Shown here piece after piece: positions 41,809 to 43,810 of a DNA stretch of 43,810 bases (position 1 is its first letter; each line of letters starts with the position of its first letter). A model generated the notes under the pieces. The model was not told the DNA's origin. It ran no database searches and saw nothing but the letters and a program-made list of their open reading frames with translations. The stretch is from NCBI GenBank assembly GCA_003696765.1, contig RFFX01000053.1:1-43810 (forward strand). The letters run 5' to 3'. The stretch comes from Zetaproteobacteria bacterium. GTDB taxonomy: Bacteria > Pseudomonadota > Zetaproteobacteria > Mariprofundales > J009. Made by a program: the position numbers and the translations under genes.

Positions 41809-43810
41809 GTGAGGCTCAACCCCGAGCAGTTGCGGGCGGTCACCGCCGGTGACGGGCCGCAGTTGATCCTGGCCGGCGCCGGGTCGGGCAAGACCCGCAC
41901 CATCGTCCATCGGATCGGCCACCTGATCGCCGAGCGGGGGGTGGCCCCCCACCGCATCCTGGCGGTCACCTTCACCAACAAAAGCGCGCGGGAGCTCTCC
42001 CAGCGGCTGGAGGGGCTCATCGGCGATGGGGCCGGCGGTGTCGTCGCCGGCACCTTTCACGCCGTCTCGCTCCGGTTCCTGCGCCGCTTCGGCGAGCTGC
42101 TCGGCTACGGGCGCGATGCCCGGGTGCTCGACGGAGCCGATCGGCAGCAGCTGCTCACCCGCATGCTGCGTGCCGGAGGTATCCCCCCCGACCGGCTCCA
42201 TCCCTCCTTCCTCGGGTGGTGGATCGACCAGTGCAAGAACCGTGGGGAGGTGTGGGCGGAGGCCCGGCCGGAGCAGGTCAACGGCGTCGATCTGCGCGCC
42301 CTCTACCGCGCCTATCAGGAGGAGCTCATCCGTATTGACCGGATGGATTTCGGCGACCTGCTGCTCAACTGCGTGCTTCTGCTCCGTCACCACGAGCAGG
42401 CGGCGGCATGGATGCGCGCCCGCTTCGATCATGTGTTGGTGGACGAATACCAGGATACCAATCCGGTGCAGCACGAATGGCTGCTGCGTCTCTGCCGCGA
42501 CCACCGCAACCTGACGGTGGTGGGCGACGACGATCAGAGCATCTACGGCTGGCGCGGTGCCGATGTCGGCCACATCCTCTCCTTCGCCCGCCACTGGCCC
42601 GGGGCGGGGGTGCATCGGTTGGAGCGCAACTACCGCTCGACGGCAGCGGTGCTCGCGCTGGCCAATGCGGTGATCGCCGGGAGCGCCGAGCGCCACGAGA
42701 AGCGGCTGCGGCCGGTGCGCGGCGCCGGGGTGACGCCGCAGTTGCTCGACTGTTCGGGGGATCGTGAGGAGGCGGCGGCGGTGGCCGCCATGCTCCGGCG
42801 GCGGCGTGCGGAGGGGGTTGCGTGGTCGGAGATGGCGGTGCTCTACCGGGTCCATCGGCAGGCGCAACTGTTCGAACGGGCCTTCCGCATGGCGGGGATC
42901 CCCTGCCGGATCGTCGGCGGGGTCGGCTTCTTCGAGCGCAAGGAGGTGAAGGATGCCTTGGCCTACTGGGCGCTGCTGCACCGCTGCGCCGACTCCCTGC
43001 AGTTGCGCCGGATCCTCAATACGCCGCGACGCGGTATCGGTGAGAAGGGGGGCGCCGTGGTGCTGGAGGCGTTGCGCGCCAGCGGGCTGCGTCCGGCGGA
43101 GTGGCTGGATCTGCTCGCCGACCGGCCGGAGGGGCTGCCCGCCCCCTGCCGCAGGCTGGCGCCGCTGGCCGCCTTGCTGGTGCGGTTGCGGACTCAGGCG
43201 GAGGGGATGAAGGATGGGGGATTGTGGGCGCTGTTGGAGGAGAGCGGCTACCTGGCGTCACTGCGGGCGTTGGGGGAGGTCGAGTACGGCACGCGCGAGG
43301 AGCTGTTGCGCTCCCTGTCGGCGGCGGTGGTCGATGCGTTGGGGGCGGGGATGGATCCTGCCGCCTTCCTCGACGATGCGGCGCTGATGCAGAGCGGTGA
43401 AGAGCCCGTCGGGGAGGGGGAGGATGCGGTGTCGCTGATGAGCCTGCACCGCGCCAAGGGGCTGGAGTTCGACACCGTCTGCATCGCCGGGGTCGAGGAG
43501 GGGCTGTTGCCCCATCAACGGGCCGTCGACGAGGGTGGGGCGGCGCTGGAGGAGGAGCGTCGGTTGCTCTACGTCGGCATCACCCGGGCGAAAAACCGGC
43601 TGCTGCTAAGTCGCGCCCGCCGGCGCAGACTCTTCCGGGACGAGCTCCACCCCCGTCTCAGCCGCTTCCTCACCGCCCTGCCGGAGGGGCGGCTGCAGCG
43701 GGTTCCGGAGGAGGAGCTGCTTGGGGCGCCGGCGGTCGAGGGTGCCGCTGGATCGCCGATCGGCGTCGGGATGCAGGTGCGCCACCCCAGCTTCGGCGAG
43801 GGGGTGGTGA
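41809..43810 (+). CDS. UvrD/Rep/PcrA-family 3'-5' DNA helicase, truncated by window end
   Basis: At least 667 aa, open to the end of the window without a stop, so 3' partial. GTG 41809 gives VRLNPEQLRAVTAGDGPQL, which lines up with the Rep N-terminus. Superfamily 1 motifs: LAGAGSGKTRTIVHRI (Walker A), TFTNKSARELSQRL, LVDEYQDTN (motif II), GDDDQSIYGWRGAD (III), LERNYRSTAAVL (IV), SLMSLHRAKGLEFD (V) and EERRLLYVGITRAKNRLLL (VI). The tail GVGMQVRHPSFGEGVV resembles the UvrD/PcrA end. It unwinds DNA in repair and replication restart. Whether it is Rep or UvrD cannot be settled here. Confidence 0.95.
   Translation, partial: MRLNPEQLRAVTAGDGPQLILAGAGSGKTRTIVHRIGHLIAERGVAPHRILAVTFTNKSARELSQRLEGLIGDGAGGVVAGTFHAVSLRFLRRFGELLGYGRDARVLDGADRQQLLTRMLRAGGIPPDRLHPSFLGWWIDQCKNRGEVWAEARPEQVNGVDLRALYRAYQEELIRIDRMDFGDLLLNCVLLLRHHEQAAAWMRARFDHVLVDEYQDTNPVQHEWLLRLCRDHRNLTVVGDDDQSIYGWRGADVGHILSFARHWPGAGVHRLERNYRSTAAVLALANAVIAGSAERHEKRLRPVRGAGVTPQLLDCSGDREEAAAVAAMLRRRRAEGVAWSEMAVLYRVHRQAQLFERAFRMAGIPCRIVGGVGFFERKEVKDALAYWALLHRCADSLQLRRILNTPRRGIGEKGGAVVLEALRASGLRPAEWLDLLADRPEGLPAPCRRLAPLAALLVRLRTQAEGMKDGGLWALLEESGYLASLRALGEVEYGTREELLRSLSAAVVDALGAGMDPAAFLDDAALMQSGEEPVGEGEDAVSLMSLHRAKGLEFDTVCIAGVEEGLLPHQRAVDEGGAALEEERRLLYVGITRAKNRLLLSRARRRRLFRDELHPRLSRFLTALPEGRLQRVPEEELLGAPAVEGAAGSPIGVGMQVRHPSFGEGVV

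Overview
The window is GC-rich, gene-dense bacterial DNA, densely packed with ATGA and GTGA stop/start overlaps. It looks like a chromosomal segment of a motile Gram-negative proteobacterium. The evidence is sigma-54 flagellar regulators with a consensus -24/-12 promoter, FlgBC and FliEFGHIJ, a heterotetrameric-type glycyl-tRNA synthetase (GlyQ and GlyS), HemX and HemY, AsmA and RnfG. A MotE-like protein next to FlrC- and FleQ-like regulators suggests a deep-branching proteobacterial lineage. I cannot name the genus from this sequence alone.

Layout. (1) 10-1818: a CPA2 cation/proton antiporter with a C-terminal NAD-binding RCK domain. (2) 1904-14264, plus strand: a flagellar block with two sigma-54 activators flanking a TPR protein, a sigma-54 promoter at 6665-6680, then flgB, flgC, fliE, fliF, fliG, fliH, fliI, fliJ and a MotE-like gene. 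(3) 31722-14529, minus strand: recQ, hemE, a fused aldolase/short-chain dehydrogenase, a voltage-gated-type K+ channel, ribE, ribBA, ribH, nusB, a GspH-like pseudopilin, ispB, glyQ, glyS, two M16 peptidases and a RimI-like acetyltransferase. (4) 31920-43810, plus strand: hemD, hemB, hemX, hemY, asmA, a yciO-type gene with an apparently non-canonical start, two dipeptide-type ABC ATPases, an orphan rnfG and a Rep/UvrD helicase that runs off the window.

The most unusual content is a family of about nine related intergenic elements, at 7651-7811, 14261-14421, 20597-20703, 23238-23400 with a tandem partial at 23401-23440, 25430-25591, 31758-31820, 32723-32820 and 41127-41162. A complete element is about 147-149 nt of five consecutive hairpins (A to E) plus a roughly 13-nt tail that usually ends at the start codon of the next gene. 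The stems change by paired substitutions between copies. The loops of hairpins B and E always contain GGA, mostly as ANGGA closed by a C-G pair, which is the form of a CsrA/RsmE binding hairpin. The elements occupy gaps between co-directional genes (flgC/fliE, ispB/glyQ, ribBA/ribH, channel/ribE, hemD/hemB, dppF/rnfG). They look like insertions at stop/start junctions. I propose a mobile or amplified RNA element that places a two-site post-transcriptional control module in front of unrelated genes. The structure is visible in the sequence; the CsrA assignment and the insertion mechanism are inference.
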